Under the pieces are notes generated by a model. That model saw nothing but the letters and a program-made list of their open reading frames with translations. It was not told the DNA's origin and searched no databases. The position numbers and the translations under genes are program-made. Of a stretch of DNA of 64,000 nucleotides, positions 49,501 to 57,731 are shown one piece after another. Numbering within the stretch: position 1 is the stretch's first letter; every line of letters begins with the position of its first letter. The stretch lies in assembly GCF_001672815.1 (NCBI RefSeq), contig NZ_LZKK01000379.1, forward strand, positions 1-64,000, given 5' to 3'. Origin of the DNA: Mycobacterium sp. E796. GTDB taxonomy: Bacteria > Actinomycetota > Actinomycetes > Mycobacteriales > Mycobacteriaceae.

Positions 49501-49581
49501 GCCTACACCCAGCTGGGGCGCATCATGGGGCAGCAAGTGCGAGAATGCATCCACGATCTCCAGAAGGACTCGACACTCTAA
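46534..49581 (+). CDS. Large multi-spanning membrane protein with patatin-like phospholipase domain
   Basis: About 1,015 residues. N-terminal acidic tail, then about four membrane segments (residues 45-200). The patatin oxyanion motif is LSGGGVRSACIAMG near residue 263 and the nucleophile segment is SVSGGGYTAG near residue 311, where the first Gly of GxSxG is Ser. A second group of membrane helices (about residues 370-640) interrupts the domain. The catalytic Asp is in VTDGGHYENLGLVEAL near residue 832, with DGG as in patatins. It would act on phospholipid or another acyl ester at the membrane. ATG 46534 is chosen for the AAGGGA upstream; 46513 and 46558 are alternatives. Confidence 0.85.
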   Translation: MVRIEEASMSETLVTEETSQSQTEATEEVSPSAIEAAKWASRRRVLTAAAFALATAGGVLVWYSWPGPAGSSFARYIYGHGSQFPVVVDRVRAAIYSDFLFVLGYTLTLGGLAGVFLLWAISAAGRLAAIYVAAAVAIASLAGIIEASLICWAVEGHNSTAWINAISTAATIQWCALLLALGGFPATVGIVLRWAAAAGRSCRTRSSDKTTAKWWNEVLWTPPKPTDAVDPDEASWVEAYNVPDAGNVIKARNGERVQAICLSGGGVRSACIAMGVMQEFSKEDPIKPGIGVHEKFGGRAKLIDTVDYVISVSGGGYTAGARLLATQDTEKKPLVSERFEEGSPELDHFRRGSSYIADSPGELVYALAVVFKNLLASITILFTLPALLGWVFGYLLSRPAFSFAQIIPVLNPNVNDAFVHEHPDYLMCLTDHPASWIAVAVFAGLAAFLTSIAMGIEMFLWKKPSERAKLWVQRFAVGSAVFAALVLIVVVGLPTLMRLCSSLSAHATHNQGDAAAAVSGLVGLNYLAAITAMAWKKRSTLSGEAKKLSLWKRLLPPGVIAMILVVVTLTVLLVAWLIILGCFAAGVFRSLTTGGLEGGLRQMPFSALWPSLVLVLAIAWISSVDVASISLNPFYRYRLGKTFAVRRKRVSGLWRAEAYDRNEYTWLPDFGSVPAGGPKFIFAAAAPISGKHKPAPGLNAVSYVISHDFIGGPELGWLQTPQLHDQSPPRIKRDLTVLTAVAASGAAFASAMGRQQKGFEKLLAVSGARLGTWLPNPNFVANLAASENGACLDPKDNKRPWPKSLPYIRGAGYYYRELIGLNYPDARLVQVTDGGHYENLGLVEALRRRSRLIFCIDGGGDAPPLASGLADAMRLAEYELGVTIDFDYFAKFPLAELTPGSGDKFEETDAFYGLNSRLAKRTVAVGLITYPSAAPDLGHGPHERQGLLIFAKAVLCKGFPQWLLTYAASGDVFPHDPTSDQWFNEGQFAAYTQLGRIMGQQVRECIHDLQKDSTL

Positions 49582-49593
49582 GAAATGTAGCCC

Positions 49594-50874
49594 TCAGCTC
49601 TCCACAAGGTCCGGGATGGGCTCCGCGTCCGTCAGCCAGTGGCGTCCGGCCCGGCGGGCCGCCTCCCACTTGGGGATGCTCACCGCATCGTCCTGACCCA
49701 GGTCCGCCGGGGTCGGGCCGATGCGCTCGACTAGACCCGCGAGCGCAGCCACGTCGAAGTTGTACACCTCGGCTGCGCTGAGCCCGAGGATTTGTCGCGT
49801 CTCGTCTATCGGAATGTCCCAGAACGAGCGTCGCAGCCAGTCCCGGGTATGCGGCCATGTTCCTTCCGGGTGAGGATAATCGTTGCCCCACAGCATGTTT
49901 GGTACACCGATCTCGTAGCGACGGGCCAGTTCCCGGCGCTCGGTCGTGGTGGCGCCGATGAAGCAGTTCCGGTCAAAGTAGGCCGAGGGCAGCATCGTCA
50001 GATCGCCCTCCAAGAGACGGCTCATCTTCTTGGCCGAGTGCTCACGCATGAACCGGGTGTCCATCAGCCACAACAGGTCGTTAGCCCAGTAGGCCCCGCA
50101 TTCGGTAGCCCCCCAGCGCAGGTTCGGGAAGCGCTCGAACACGCCGGCCCACAACGCGAACCACAGGGGCCGGACTCCCCACCAGCGCACCTCGGTCGTG
50201 TAGATGCCCAGGTGTGGACCGTACTGCTCGCTGGGGGCGGGACCGACGTGAGTGTGAACTGGCATCTGCAGGTCCTGGCAGGCGGCCCACACCTTGTCGT
50301 AGCGCCGGTCATGGTAGGGCGGATAGTCGCCCCAGAGCACCGGGATCATGATGCCGCCGCGCAACCCGGCCTCGGCCGCTCGAGCGATCTCGGCCACCGC
50401 CGCATCGATGTCCGCGAGTATCGGCACGACCGCGACGCCGGCCCGCCGCTCGGGGCTCTGGCTGCACAGTTCAGCCAGCCAGCGGTTGTGGGCCCGCGCC
50501 CCCGCCATCGCACGTCCCGGGTCCAGGTCGCCCGACTGCCCTAGGCCCGCGCCGAACGGAGCCCCGGCGACACCGGTGACGGCGTCGGCGTCGGGAAAGA
50601 TGACCTCACCGGCGACGCCGTCGCCGTCGAGTTCGCGGTCGCGCTGGGTGACGTCCCAGCCACCCGCGATGCCGTCTCCGTGTTCGTCGAACCACTGCTC
50701 GGCGAACTCCTCGTCGATGAAGTCGCCGGTCTGCGCCGCGGCGGCAGTTTTCTCGGCGAGGAACGTCTCGAAGTCCTCCCGGTATTCCGGGTCGATGTAC
50801 TCGCGATACTGCTCGGTGGGCAGCTCGGCGTGGGTGTCGGCGGAGATGATGAGGTAGGGCGCAGCGTCGTTCAC
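49594..50874 (-). CDS. Amidohydrolase-2 family protein
   Basis: 426 residues. Metal-site segments are ISADTHAEL near the N-terminus, PVHTHVGPAP in the middle and WGNDYPHPEG near the C-terminus. It resembles decarboxylase/hydrolase enzymes of aromatic and terpenoid degradation. It is a diverged paralogue of the next gene (14 bp upstream), sharing EGVAGEVIFP-type, AHNRWL..LCSQSPERRAGV and AEVYNFD-type blocks. Last gene of a four-gene operon. Reaction unknown. Confidence 0.9.
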   Translation of the reverse strand: MNDAAPYLIISADTHAELPTEQYREYIDPEYREDFETFLAEKTAAAAQTGDFIDEEFAEQWFDEHGDGIAGGWDVTQRDRELDGDGVAGEVIFPDADAVTGVAGAPFGAGLGQSGDLDPGRAMAGARAHNRWLAELCSQSPERRAGVAVVPILADIDAAVAEIARAAEAGLRGGIMIPVLWGDYPPYHDRRYDKVWAACQDLQMPVHTHVGPAPSEQYGPHLGIYTTEVRWWGVRPLWFALWAGVFERFPNLRWGATECGAYWANDLLWLMDTRFMREHSAKKMSRLLEGDLTMLPSAYFDRNCFIGATTTERRELARRYEIGVPNMLWGNDYPHPEGTWPHTRDWLRRSFWDIPIDETRQILGLSAAEVYNFDVAALAGLVERIGPTPADLGQDDAVSIPKWEAARRAGRHWLTDAEPIPDLVES

Positions 50875-50888
50875 AGTGGTCCTCTCGC

Positions 50889-52103
50889 TTACCAGGTACG
50901 GATCGGGTCGGGCTCGAAGACGGTGCTGCTCGCATCGGCGGGCGCGGCCGCCAAGGGCTCGGCAACCTCTGCCACGGTCGGGCCGATTCGCTCAACCAGG
51001 GGCGCCAGCGCGTCGAGGTCGAATCCGTATACGGCCGCCGCATTGCCGCCCACGATGGCCGCCACCTCGTCGGCCGGCACACCGCTGAAGGTGTAGCGCA
51101 ACGCTTCTCGGGTGTAGGGAGCGGTGCCCTCCAGGTGCGGGTAGTCGCTGCCCCACATGATCCGGTCGATGCCGATCCGGTGGCGCTCGGCGCACTCGAC
51201 GGGCCGCATGAAGCTGGCGCCGACGTAACACTGGCGGGACCAAAATTCGCTGGGCCGCAACGTCAGCGAGCCGGCGGTGGGTCCGGCGAAGCGGGCGATC
51301 GCCGAGTTCGCCCGCCCGTAACGGGCCGCCGCCACGTCGAGCGAGTCAAGGGTCGCCGGTATCCACCCCGCACCCTGCTCGGTGAAAACGACGGTGAGAT
51401 CCGGATGGCGATCCAGTGCGCCGCTGAAGATCAGGTGCCACAGCGCCCGGTGCGCAAACCAATGCGTCTCATACACCCATACCGCGAACGAGCTGCCCCA
51501 TCCGTCCGTGGGGTTCGGTCCGGCGTTGCCGCCGTGGTGGTTGACCACCAGGCCCGCCTCCGCGCACGCCGCCCAGAGCGGCTCCCAGTGTTCTGCGTAG
51601 AGCTGGGGAATGCCTGCGCCGGGCGGGATCCCGGGCAGCAGTACACCGCCGCGCAGGCCCAACTTGGCGATCTGAGCTATCTCGGCGACGGCCTCGTCGA
51701 GGTCCCCGAGCAAGATCTGACCCACCCCGGCGCGCCGCTCCGGCGACAACGAGCAGAAGTCGGAAAGCCAACGATTGTGCGCACGCAGGCCGGCCCAGCG
51801 CAGCTCGAGCTCCCGGGCGTCCACGGGTTGGGGGGCGGCCAGACTCGCCTGGGGAAAGAACGGCGGCACGGTATTGGGGAAGATGACCTCCCCCGCGACG
51901 CCTTCGGCATCCAGGTCCGAGTTCCGGCGCGCGCTGTTCCAATTGCGCTCCGCGTCGGCCTCCGTGAGGTCGCCGAACGGGTTGACGTATGCCTTTGCCC
52001 AGCCGTCGAATTCGTCCCGGTACTGCGGATCGAGGTATTCGCGATAGTCGAGCAGGTCAGCGCCGGCATGGCAGTCGGCCGAGATGACCGTGTACCGGTC
52101 CAT
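50889..52103 (-). CDS. Amidohydrolase-2 family protein (paralogue of the adjacent gene)
   Basis: 404 residues. The first metal motif reads ISADCHAGAD, so the usual DxHxH is reduced to one His with Cys between. VNHHGGNAG and WGSDYPHLEGT follow. Together with the adjacent copy it may form a heteromer or act on successive intermediates. It lies 6 bp after the acetoacetate-decarboxylase-like gene. Activity not determinable. Confidence 0.9.
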   Translation of the reverse strand: MDRYTVISADCHAGADLLDYREYLDPQYRDEFDGWAKAYVNPFGDLTEADAERNWNSARRNSDLDAEGVAGEVIFPNTVPPFFPQASLAAPQPVDARELELRWAGLRAHNRWLSDFCSLSPERRAGVGQILLGDLDEAVAEIAQIAKLGLRGGVLLPGIPPGAGIPQLYAEHWEPLWAACAEAGLVVNHHGGNAGPNPTDGWGSSFAVWVYETHWFAHRALWHLIFSGALDRHPDLTVVFTEQGAGWIPATLDSLDVAAARYGRANSAIARFAGPTAGSLTLRPSEFWSRQCYVGASFMRPVECAERHRIGIDRIMWGSDYPHLEGTAPYTREALRYTFSGVPADEVAAIVGGNAAAVYGFDLDALAPLVERIGPTVAEVAEPLAAAPADASSTVFEPDPIRTW

Positions 52104-52109
52104 GATGCG

Positions 52110-52913
52110 CTATACCCGCGTCGGCTCGGGACGGGGCGCGGCGAGCAGGGCCACGTCGTCGTAGCGCTGGTGCACGTACGGCAGCAGCCATTCCTGCGGC
52201 ACCTGCGTCGCGATCCGACCCACCTGGATCGTGCGCCGGCGACACCACGTGATCGATGTGATCTGGCGGATCGCGATGTCGGCCACCGGGTCCAGCGGTG
52301 ACTCGCCCAATTCCACTGTGCCGTCGATATTCTCGAGCAGCTCGTAGTGGCGGTGGTATTCGCCGTAGACCAGGTGGGGGTCGGTGATGCCGCTGCCGTC
52401 GGGGGCGCGCAGGAACTTGAAGTAGAACTCGGTGTTCACCTGGTCGGGCGGCAGCTCGGCCGGGCCGGTGATCTGGCCGGTCACCCTGATGAGCTGATAG
52501 CCCAGCCGGTCGACGGCGGCAGCGACGCGATCGCCGTCGCGCTCCACCTCGATGTGGGCCAGTTTCTTTGGCTCACCGAATGTTTCGCGCCCACCTGTGA
52601 CCGACTGCTCGGTCGACTGGGGCATGAAGAGCGGATAGTCGCCCGCGAGGTCGCCGTGGCGCGCGGTCACCGAGAACACCGCGGACCCGAACGGCGGCCT
52701 GCCTTCGATTTGGACGCGCTGGAGCTGGACCCGCACCAGCGGTTCGGCCGCCGGCTCCAACGGCTTGGGCAGCACGGCCGCGACGATCTCCGGATCGGTG
52801 AGGTAGGTGACGGTGATCGCCTCGGTGGCGATGGGCGCCTTGGTGGCATCGATCTCGTGGTCGACTTGCGCCTCGGGTGCGCGAGGACCGTAGCGAATTT
52901 CGTTGGCGCTCAA
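52110..52913 (-). CDS. Acetoacetate decarboxylase family protein
   Basis: 267 residues. The ADC-fold hallmark GEPKKLA (Lys116/Lys117) is present, with the preceding TGGRETF segment, so the Schiff-base lysine appears intact. Family members decarboxylate beta-keto acids or act as aldolase-dehydratases. It overlaps the upstream SDR gene by 4 bp. The keto acid substrate is probably a catabolic intermediate of this operon (inference). Confidence 0.88.
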   Translation of the reverse strand: MSANEIRYGPRAPEAQVDHEIDATKAPIATEAITVTYLTDPEIVAAVLPKPLEPAAEPLVRVQLQRVQIEGRPPFGSAVFSVTARHGDLAGDYPLFMPQSTEQSVTGGRETFGEPKKLAHIEVERDGDRVAAAVDRLGYQLIRVTGQITGPAELPPDQVNTEFYFKFLRAPDGSGITDPHLVYGEYHRHYELLENIDGTVELGESPLDPVADIAIRQITSITWCRRRTIQVGRIATQVPQEWLLPYVHQRYDDVALLAAPRPEPTRV

Positions 52914-53839
52914 CGTGCTCCTCCTTCGGTTTTCTCGGCATGCCGGCCGAGGACGTCAACCAGGTAGTCGGGCTCGCCGCGGGCGAGGATCGATGCCGCC
53001 TTCTTGCTGACGACCTGATCGGCCGGGGTGGGCGGCCCCATCATCCAGAAGCGGTCCGCCCGAATCCCTTCCACGACGAGGTCGGCCACCGTCTCGAGTG
53101 GGGTGAACTCGACATGTGCGCCGGCGGCCTCGAAGCGGGCCACCACCTTTTCCAGCGTCGCCTCCGGTGTGCGGCGTTCCTGCGTCGCGGCGTAGCGCTC
53201 CGGGCGGTGCCGCCACGACTCCCAGATGCCGGTGTTCAGAAAGCCGCCGGGGAAGAGGACGTGCGCCCGCACCCGCGTCCCGGTCATCTCGAGGTGGGTG
53301 TAGAGGCTTTCGGTCAGGCAGAGCACCGCGGCCTTGGTCATCGGGTAGACCGCCGTGGCTGGCCCGCCCATGGCCCCCCGCGCAATTGGGGCGAATCCCC
53401 CGTTGCCCGAGCAGGTGTTGACCACGTGCCCGTCGCCCTGCTCGAGCAGGATCGGCACGAAAGCCTTGATGCCATGGATGACGCCGAGCACGTTGACGTC
53501 GATCCCCCAGCGCCAGTCGGCCAGGTCGTGCTCCCACATGTAGCCCTCGGAGACCCCGCCGGTGCCGGCGTTGTTGCAGACGACGTGCACCGCGCCGAAG
53601 CGGTCGAGCGCCTCCTTGGCAAGCGACTCGACCGAGGAATAGTCGGTGACGTCCGTGACCACGCCGACCGCCTCGATGCCCTCGTCCACGAGTGCCCGGG
53701 TTGCCGCGTCCAATGGTTCGGCGAGGACGTCGGCCAGCACCACCTTCATGCCCTCCCGGCCGAAGCGCCTGCCCATGGCCTGGCCGATGCCACCGGCTCC
53801 CCCGGTTACGACGGCGGTCTTGCCTCGAAGGTCAGACAT
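52910..53839 (-). CDS. SDR family NAD(P)-dependent oxidoreductase
   Basis: 309 residues from ATG 53839 (ATG 53848 also in frame). Rossmann motif TGGAGGIGQAMG, NNAG motif CNNAGTGGV, and the catalytic YPMTKAAVL (YxxxK). A C-terminal extension of about 50 residues beyond the SDR core is present. It would oxidise an alcohol to a ketone, which could feed the ADC-like enzyme encoded next. First gene of the operon, divergent from the IclR gene. Confidence 0.92.
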   Translation of the reverse strand: MSDLRGKTAVVTGGAGGIGQAMGRRFGREGMKVVLADVLAEPLDAATRALVDEGIEAVGVVTDVTDYSSVESLAKEALDRFGAVHVVCNNAGTGGVSEGYMWEHDLADWRWGIDVNVLGVIHGIKAFVPILLEQGDGHVVNTCSGNGGFAPIARGAMGGPATAVYPMTKAAVLCLTESLYTHLEMTGTRVRAHVLFPGGFLNTGIWESWRHRPERYAATQERRTPEATLEKVVARFEAAGAHVEFTPLETVADLVVEGIRADRFWMMGPPTPADQVVSKKAASILARGEPDYLVDVLGRHAEKTEGGAR

Positions 53840-53854
53840 TGTGGCCATGGTCAC

Positions 53855-53897
53855 ATGGTCGCTCATCCCACCGCAAGGAGTCGCATTATGCGACCAT
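53855..53897. promoter_or_regulatory. Candidate IclR operator in divergent promoter
   Basis: A perfect 15-bp dyad GTCGCAT-T-ATGCGAC lies at 53880-53894. A further half-site ATGGTCGC at 53855-53862 is the exact inverse of GCGACCAT at 53890-53897. All sit in the 65-bp gap between the SDR gene and the IclR gene, ending 8-11 bp before the IclR start, as expected for autoregulation and control of the operon. Confidence 0.65.
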
Positions 53898-53904
53898 AGG
53901 CTCC

Positions 53905-54789
53905 ATGGCTCCGCGCCCCTCCCCCCAGACCGAGCGGGTGGTGAACCTGTTCGAACACCTGGCGGGTGATGGCAGCGGGGGGATGACGTTGGCCCAGGTT
54001 TCGCGCCAGTTGAGCGTCCACAAGGCCAGCTGCCACTCGATGCTGTCCGAACTACTTCGGGCCGGCTGGCTGCTGCGCGACCCGGTTCGCAAGACCTACC
54101 ACCTCGGGCCCGCACTGGTGCGCCTCGGCCGAGAGGCCGCGGGCCGCTATCCCGCTCTAGTGTTGGCGCGCTCCGCGATGGCCGAACTTTCGGCCGCGAC
54201 GGGTGCGCACTGCGTTGCCTTTTCGGTGAGCGATGACTACTCGACCGTCGTCGATCAAGTCCGGAGCAGCCGCGGCGGGGGTAATCCGATGCCCGTCGGC
54301 ACCCAGTTCCCGCACCGCCCGCCGTATGGCGCGTCGACCGTCGCCTGGGCCGGGCCGGAAGCTCGCGAACGCTGGCTGGCCACCCTTCCCGACGACGTGC
54401 GCGGTCGCTACCGGCAGGCCATCGCCGCCGCCAAGCAGCGCGGCTACGCGGTCGGCCTGCACATCCTGCCCGATCTGCGGCTGCGGGAACTTGCGCAGAT
54501 CGTGCGCAGTGCCGAGGTTCGTTCCACCCGGCTGAGCCAGCTGGCACAGGAATTGACCGACGAGCTGATCCATCAGGAGGAGTGGTTCCCGATCAGCCTG
54601 CAGCCGGACCGCACCTACGAGGTGAGCCACATCGACTCTCCCATCCTGGAGGGCGAATCCCGCATCGACCTGATGCTCAGCCTGGTCCCCAGCGCCGAGC
54701 CGATGACCGGCGCGGCGGTCACCCAGCTCGGCGCGCAGCTCGCTGCTGCGACCCGCCGGCTAAGCGAGGCGTTGACCGAAGAGTCCTAG
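53905..54789 (+). CDS. IclR family transcriptional regulator
   Basis: 294 residues. The HTH reads MTLAQVSRQLSVHKASCHSMLSELLRAGWL (residues 27-56). The effector domain follows with SAATGAHCVAF and YGASTVAWAGP; the C-terminal part is diverged from standard IclR. It is divergent from the SDR/ADC/amidohydrolase operon and likely controls it through the dyad next to its start. It is not closely similar to the IclR protein at 10796. Confidence 0.9.
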   Translation: MAPRPSPQTERVVNLFEHLAGDGSGGMTLAQVSRQLSVHKASCHSMLSELLRAGWLLRDPVRKTYHLGPALVRLGREAAGRYPALVLARSAMAELSAATGAHCVAFSVSDDYSTVVDQVRSSRGGGNPMPVGTQFPHRPPYGASTVAWAGPEARERWLATLPDDVRGRYRQAIAAAKQRGYAVGLHILPDLRLRELAQIVRSAEVRSTRLSQLAQELTDELIHQEEWFPISLQPDRTYEVSHIDSPILEGESRIDLMLSLVPSAEPMTGAAVTQLGAQLAAATRRLSEALTEES

Positions 54790-54872
54790 CGCCCGGCGAG
54801 CCAAATAGGTTGATACGCAACGCCACTCGGCCCCCTGCGAAATGGCTCGAAAGATGCCTGCCACGCTGTCCG

Positions 54873-55184
54873 TCAGAGAGTGGAGTCGCTGATCAGACTC
54901 AGGTAACGCATCACCGGTGGCGGTTCCGTCTCGACCGCAACCGGTTTGGACATGCGACCCTCGGCGAACGCCGCCCGTAGGTTGGTGCGCGCCGTGTCGA
55001 CGTCGGTGTCGATCTCGTAGAGAGTGACGAACGAGTCACCATCGGTTTGCCAACGTCGGGCCGACACGAATCCATCAATTGTCAGCATCTCGGGCACATG
55101 CACCCGATCGTGCCAACGATGGTATTCCTCAACCAGTTCCGCTGATGCGGGCTTGCTCTCTACGAACAGTAGCGATTTTGTCAT
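54873..55184 (-). CDS. EthD-like dimeric alpha/beta-barrel protein
   Basis: 103 residues. Compact ferredoxin-like fold with YHRWHDRVHVPEMLTIDGFVSARRW and TLYEID, resembling EthD-type and related proteins found beside oxidative catabolic genes. Last gene of the operon beginning at 62164, 12 bp after the TauD gene. The exact role is unknown; many relatives bind or transform hydrophobic intermediates. Confidence 0.75.
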   Translation of the reverse strand: MTKSLLFVESKPASAELVEEYHRWHDRVHVPEMLTIDGFVSARRWQTDGDSFVTLYEIDTDVDTARTNLRAAFAEGRMSKPVAVETEPPPVMRYLSLISDSTL

Positions 55185-55196
55185 TCACGGTTCCCT

Positions 55197-56042
55197 TTAC
55201 TGGATTGGCTCGTCGCCGAGGACGGTCGTGCGGAGCATTTCGCGGGCGGAACTGGGGTCGTAGGGAGCCGCGCGATGGAGGACCCCTCGGTTGTCCCAGA
55301 TGACGGTGTCCCCGACCGACCAGGTGTGGCTGTAGACGTTCGCGGGCACGGTGGCGCGCTCGAGGAGTTCGGCCAATAGGGCACGCCCTTCGTCGAGATC
55401 CATCCCGACGACGTAGTCGGCCGAGGCGCCCAGCACCAGTGACTTGCGGCCGCTGCGGTGTGTCCACACCAACGGGTGCTCGTGGGTGCGCCGGGATCGC
55501 CATCGCGCCAGCTGTTCTGGGGTCGGATCGGGGGTGACGCTCCGTTGTGAGGCTTCCAGGGAGTGCACGACACGTAACGTGCCGAGACGGCGCTTTTCTT
55601 CGTCGCTCAGCCTGTCGTAGGCGGCGTATGAGTTGGCGAATTCGGTTTCGCCGCCCCATTCGGCGACCTGCACGGCCGAAAGGACGGTGGCTTTTTGGGG
55701 ATACTCGTCCCCTAGCGGGGTGCATCCGTCGATATGCCAGTCAAACGTGGCCCGAAGATAGTCCGCCGAGGAGTTCTTCGATTTGTCCAGCGTGATCGGG
55801 TATATCCCGGGCACGGGGTGATGCCCGTCGGAGGAGTGATCGACCTCTCCGAGGCGGCGGCAGAAGGCGACCTGGGTCTCGGGTTGAAGCCGGAGCCCGG
55901 GAAAGACCAGAACACCGTTGTGCTCCAACGCATCCAGGATGACCTCACCGATCGGGTCGTCGGAACTGAGGTGAGCCGGATCCAGGCCGGTGACTTCGGC
56001 GCCGACGGACTCGCCGAGCTTGGTGATGGTGAGCAGACTCAT
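55197..56042 (-). CDS. TauD/TfdA family Fe(II)/2-oxoglutarate dioxygenase
   Basis: 281 residues. The iron site reads DWHIDGCTPL (His103, Asp105) with the distal His in GVLHRAAPYD and the 2-oxoglutarate-binding Arg nearby. The family hydroxylates small acids or cleaves ether or sulfonate bonds. Within the operon it is the third type of oxygenase. Located 39 bp after the small protein gene at 56082. Substrate unknown. Confidence 0.92.
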   Translation of the reverse strand: MSLLTITKLGESVGAEVTGLDPAHLSSDDPIGEVILDALEHNGVLVFPGLRLQPETQVAFCRRLGEVDHSSDGHHPVPGIYPITLDKSKNSSADYLRATFDWHIDGCTPLGDEYPQKATVLSAVQVAEWGGETEFANSYAAYDRLSDEEKRRLGTLRVVHSLEASQRSVTPDPTPEQLARWRSRRTHEHPLVWTHRSGRKSLVLGASADYVVGMDLDEGRALLAELLERATVPANVYSHTWSVGDTVIWDNRGVLHRAAPYDPSSAREMLRTTVLGDEPIQ

Positions 56043-56081
56043 GAAAATCCCTGCCTGGCCTTCCTTGTGGTCACGCGGATG

Positions 56082-56417
56082 TCACGGGACCGGTTCGTGG
56101 GTGCGGATCATGACCGCATCGGCGGCATCGGTCGGAACGGGCTGGTGCATGACCTCGACCGCCATGGCGACCATGATCAGCGAATAGATCAGGTGCAGCA
56201 GGTTGAGCGCATCCTCAGGTAGGTCGTCGAGCGGGAACTTGTCGCAGTAGTCGATGGCCTCTTCGAGGCGCGGGAAGAACGCATCGTAGAACTCGTGCAT
56301 TTCGGGCATGGTGCTGGCCACCCGCGCGTTCCAGCGCTCGGTCTCGGTGGCCAGGCACCAGGTTTGGGCATAGCGCTCCAGCTCGGCGAATGCACTGGGC
56401 AGCAGGGCGTCCGGCAT
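56082..56417 (-). CDS. Small Rieske-oxygenase-associated protein, 111 residues
   Basis: Soluble, helical and acidic, with no cysteine pattern for a redox centre. Shared blocks with its paralogue at 60564 are EMxxFYDAxxPRxEEAxxxCDKFPLDDLP, LNLxHLxYSxIM and the C-terminal EPVP. It starts 2 bp after the stop of the Rieske oxygenase, the same arrangement as the other pair. I do not recognise the family. A role as a non-redox partner, chaperone or substrate-handling subunit of the oxygenase is inferred. Confidence 0.85.
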   Translation of the reverse strand: MPDALLPSAFAELERYAQTWCLATETERWNARVASTMPEMHEFYDAFFPRLEEAIDYCDKFPLDDLPEDALNLLHLIYSLIMVAMAVEVMHQPVPTDAADAVMIRTHEPVP

Positions 56418-56419
56418 GA

Positions 56420-57688
56420 TCAGACCCCCGCCGGCGCCGGAGCTTTTTCGCGTTGGTATGCCTCTACCCAGTCGACGATAACCTTGTGCAGGTGGCGCAC
56501 CAGGATCTCCTGGTCGTTGAGCGGGAACTCGTCGACAACGCCGTACTCCAGTGCGGCCTGCGTTCCGCCGAGCATGCCGGCGTCCTGCAGCGCGAACTCC
56601 TTGAGCACCACCGCGGCGACTTCGTGTTCAACGCGTTCCCGGACGGTGCGCGCCGGGTGGAAGTAGGTGTAGGCCTCGAACCGGTGGGTGTTGTACGAAG
56701 TCGGCCAGTACCGGTACAGGAGATACCAGCCTCCGTAGATCAATATCTCGGTGTTCGGGAAGATCTGGAAATTGCTGATTCCCCACGGCTCAATGCCCCC
56801 GGGATTGAGGCCGGCCGGAAGCTCCCCGATATCCGGTGTGCGCCACGGGCCGACGAGGCCGCTCTTGGTGGCCCGCTCGATGGGATACATGAACTCCGGC
56901 GACAGCAGCCAACGGCGCCGTCCCGCAGTCGACACCAGCCGGTGCGGGCCGTCGAGTTGGAAATGGCCACAGGTGAATCCGGCCTTAGGGTCGCGCACCT
57001 CCGCCGGCACCTGTTGTGGGTGCAGCGACGGCACGTGGTAATACTCCTGGAACGCATCGGCGAAGATTTTCCAGTTGCTGTTGTTGTGCGCCACCCACTC
57101 GTAGCGCTCGGTCAACTTGCCGAACGGGTAGTCATCAAGGCCGGTGATCATCGGACCCAAGAACTCGCGCAGGCTCTGACGCGGTTCGGCATCAAAGTTG
57201 ATAAATATAAATCCATTCCACACATCGCAATGCACCGGCCGCAATCCGTAGTCCGCGGCGTCTAGGTCGAAGAACTCTTCCGGCTGCTGCACGAATGTCA
57301 GCGCACCGTCGAGGCCGTAGCGCCACCCGTGGTACTTGCAGGTGAACTGACGACAGGTCCCGCGTGTCGCTTCACCGGGAAAGTCGTTCCATACCAACTT
57401 GTTTCCCCGGTGGCGGCAGACGTTGTAGAAGGCGCGAATGCGATCGTCGCGGCCCCTGACCAGAATCACCGACGTGCGGGCCACCTCGATTTCCTTGGTG
57501 ACATAGCTGCCTACGCGCGGCAACTCCTCGACGCGGGCAACGTTCAGCCAGGCCCGTTTGAACACGGCCTCGCGTTCCAGTTCGAAGAACTCCGGCGATG
57601 TCGAGTCTCGAAACGAGATCGGGCCGGTTCCCAGCTCGGGATAGTGCTCCGTCCAAGAGCCCTCCGAGGGCCTTCCGGACCGCGTCAT
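56420..57688 (-). CDS. Rieske non-heme iron oxygenase, alpha-type
   Basis: 422 residues. Rieske cluster CRHRG (Cys91, His93) and CKYHGW (Cys117, His120). The mononuclear iron segment is DAFQEYYHVPSLH (Asp211, Glu215, His218, His223), with Glu at the usual bridging Asp position. The start ATG at 57688 follows GGGAGG. It is a gap-free paralogue of the oxygenase at 60899 across at least the first 223 residues. No beta subunit is encoded; a 111-residue protein gene follows immediately. Electrons probably come from the ferredoxin at 58472. Confidence 0.93.
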   Translation of the reverse strand: MTRSGRPSEGSWTEHYPELGTGPISFRDSTSPEFFELEREAVFKRAWLNVARVEELPRVGSYVTKEIEVARTSVILVRGRDDRIRAFYNVCRHRGNKLVWNDFPGEATRGTCRQFTCKYHGWRYGLDGALTFVQQPEEFFDLDAADYGLRPVHCDVWNGFIFINFDAEPRQSLREFLGPMITGLDDYPFGKLTERYEWVAHNNSNWKIFADAFQEYYHVPSLHPQQVPAEVRDPKAGFTCGHFQLDGPHRLVSTAGRRRWLLSPEFMYPIERATKSGLVGPWRTPDIGELPAGLNPGGIEPWGISNFQIFPNTEILIYGGWYLLYRYWPTSYNTHRFEAYTYFHPARTVRERVEHEVAAVVLKEFALQDAGMLGGTQAALEYGVVDEFPLNDQEILVRHLHKVIVDWVEAYQREKAPAPAGV

Positions 57689-57731
57689 CGTGAACCTCCC
57701 TGTGTCACCATGCTTTTGAGAGACCAACTCG

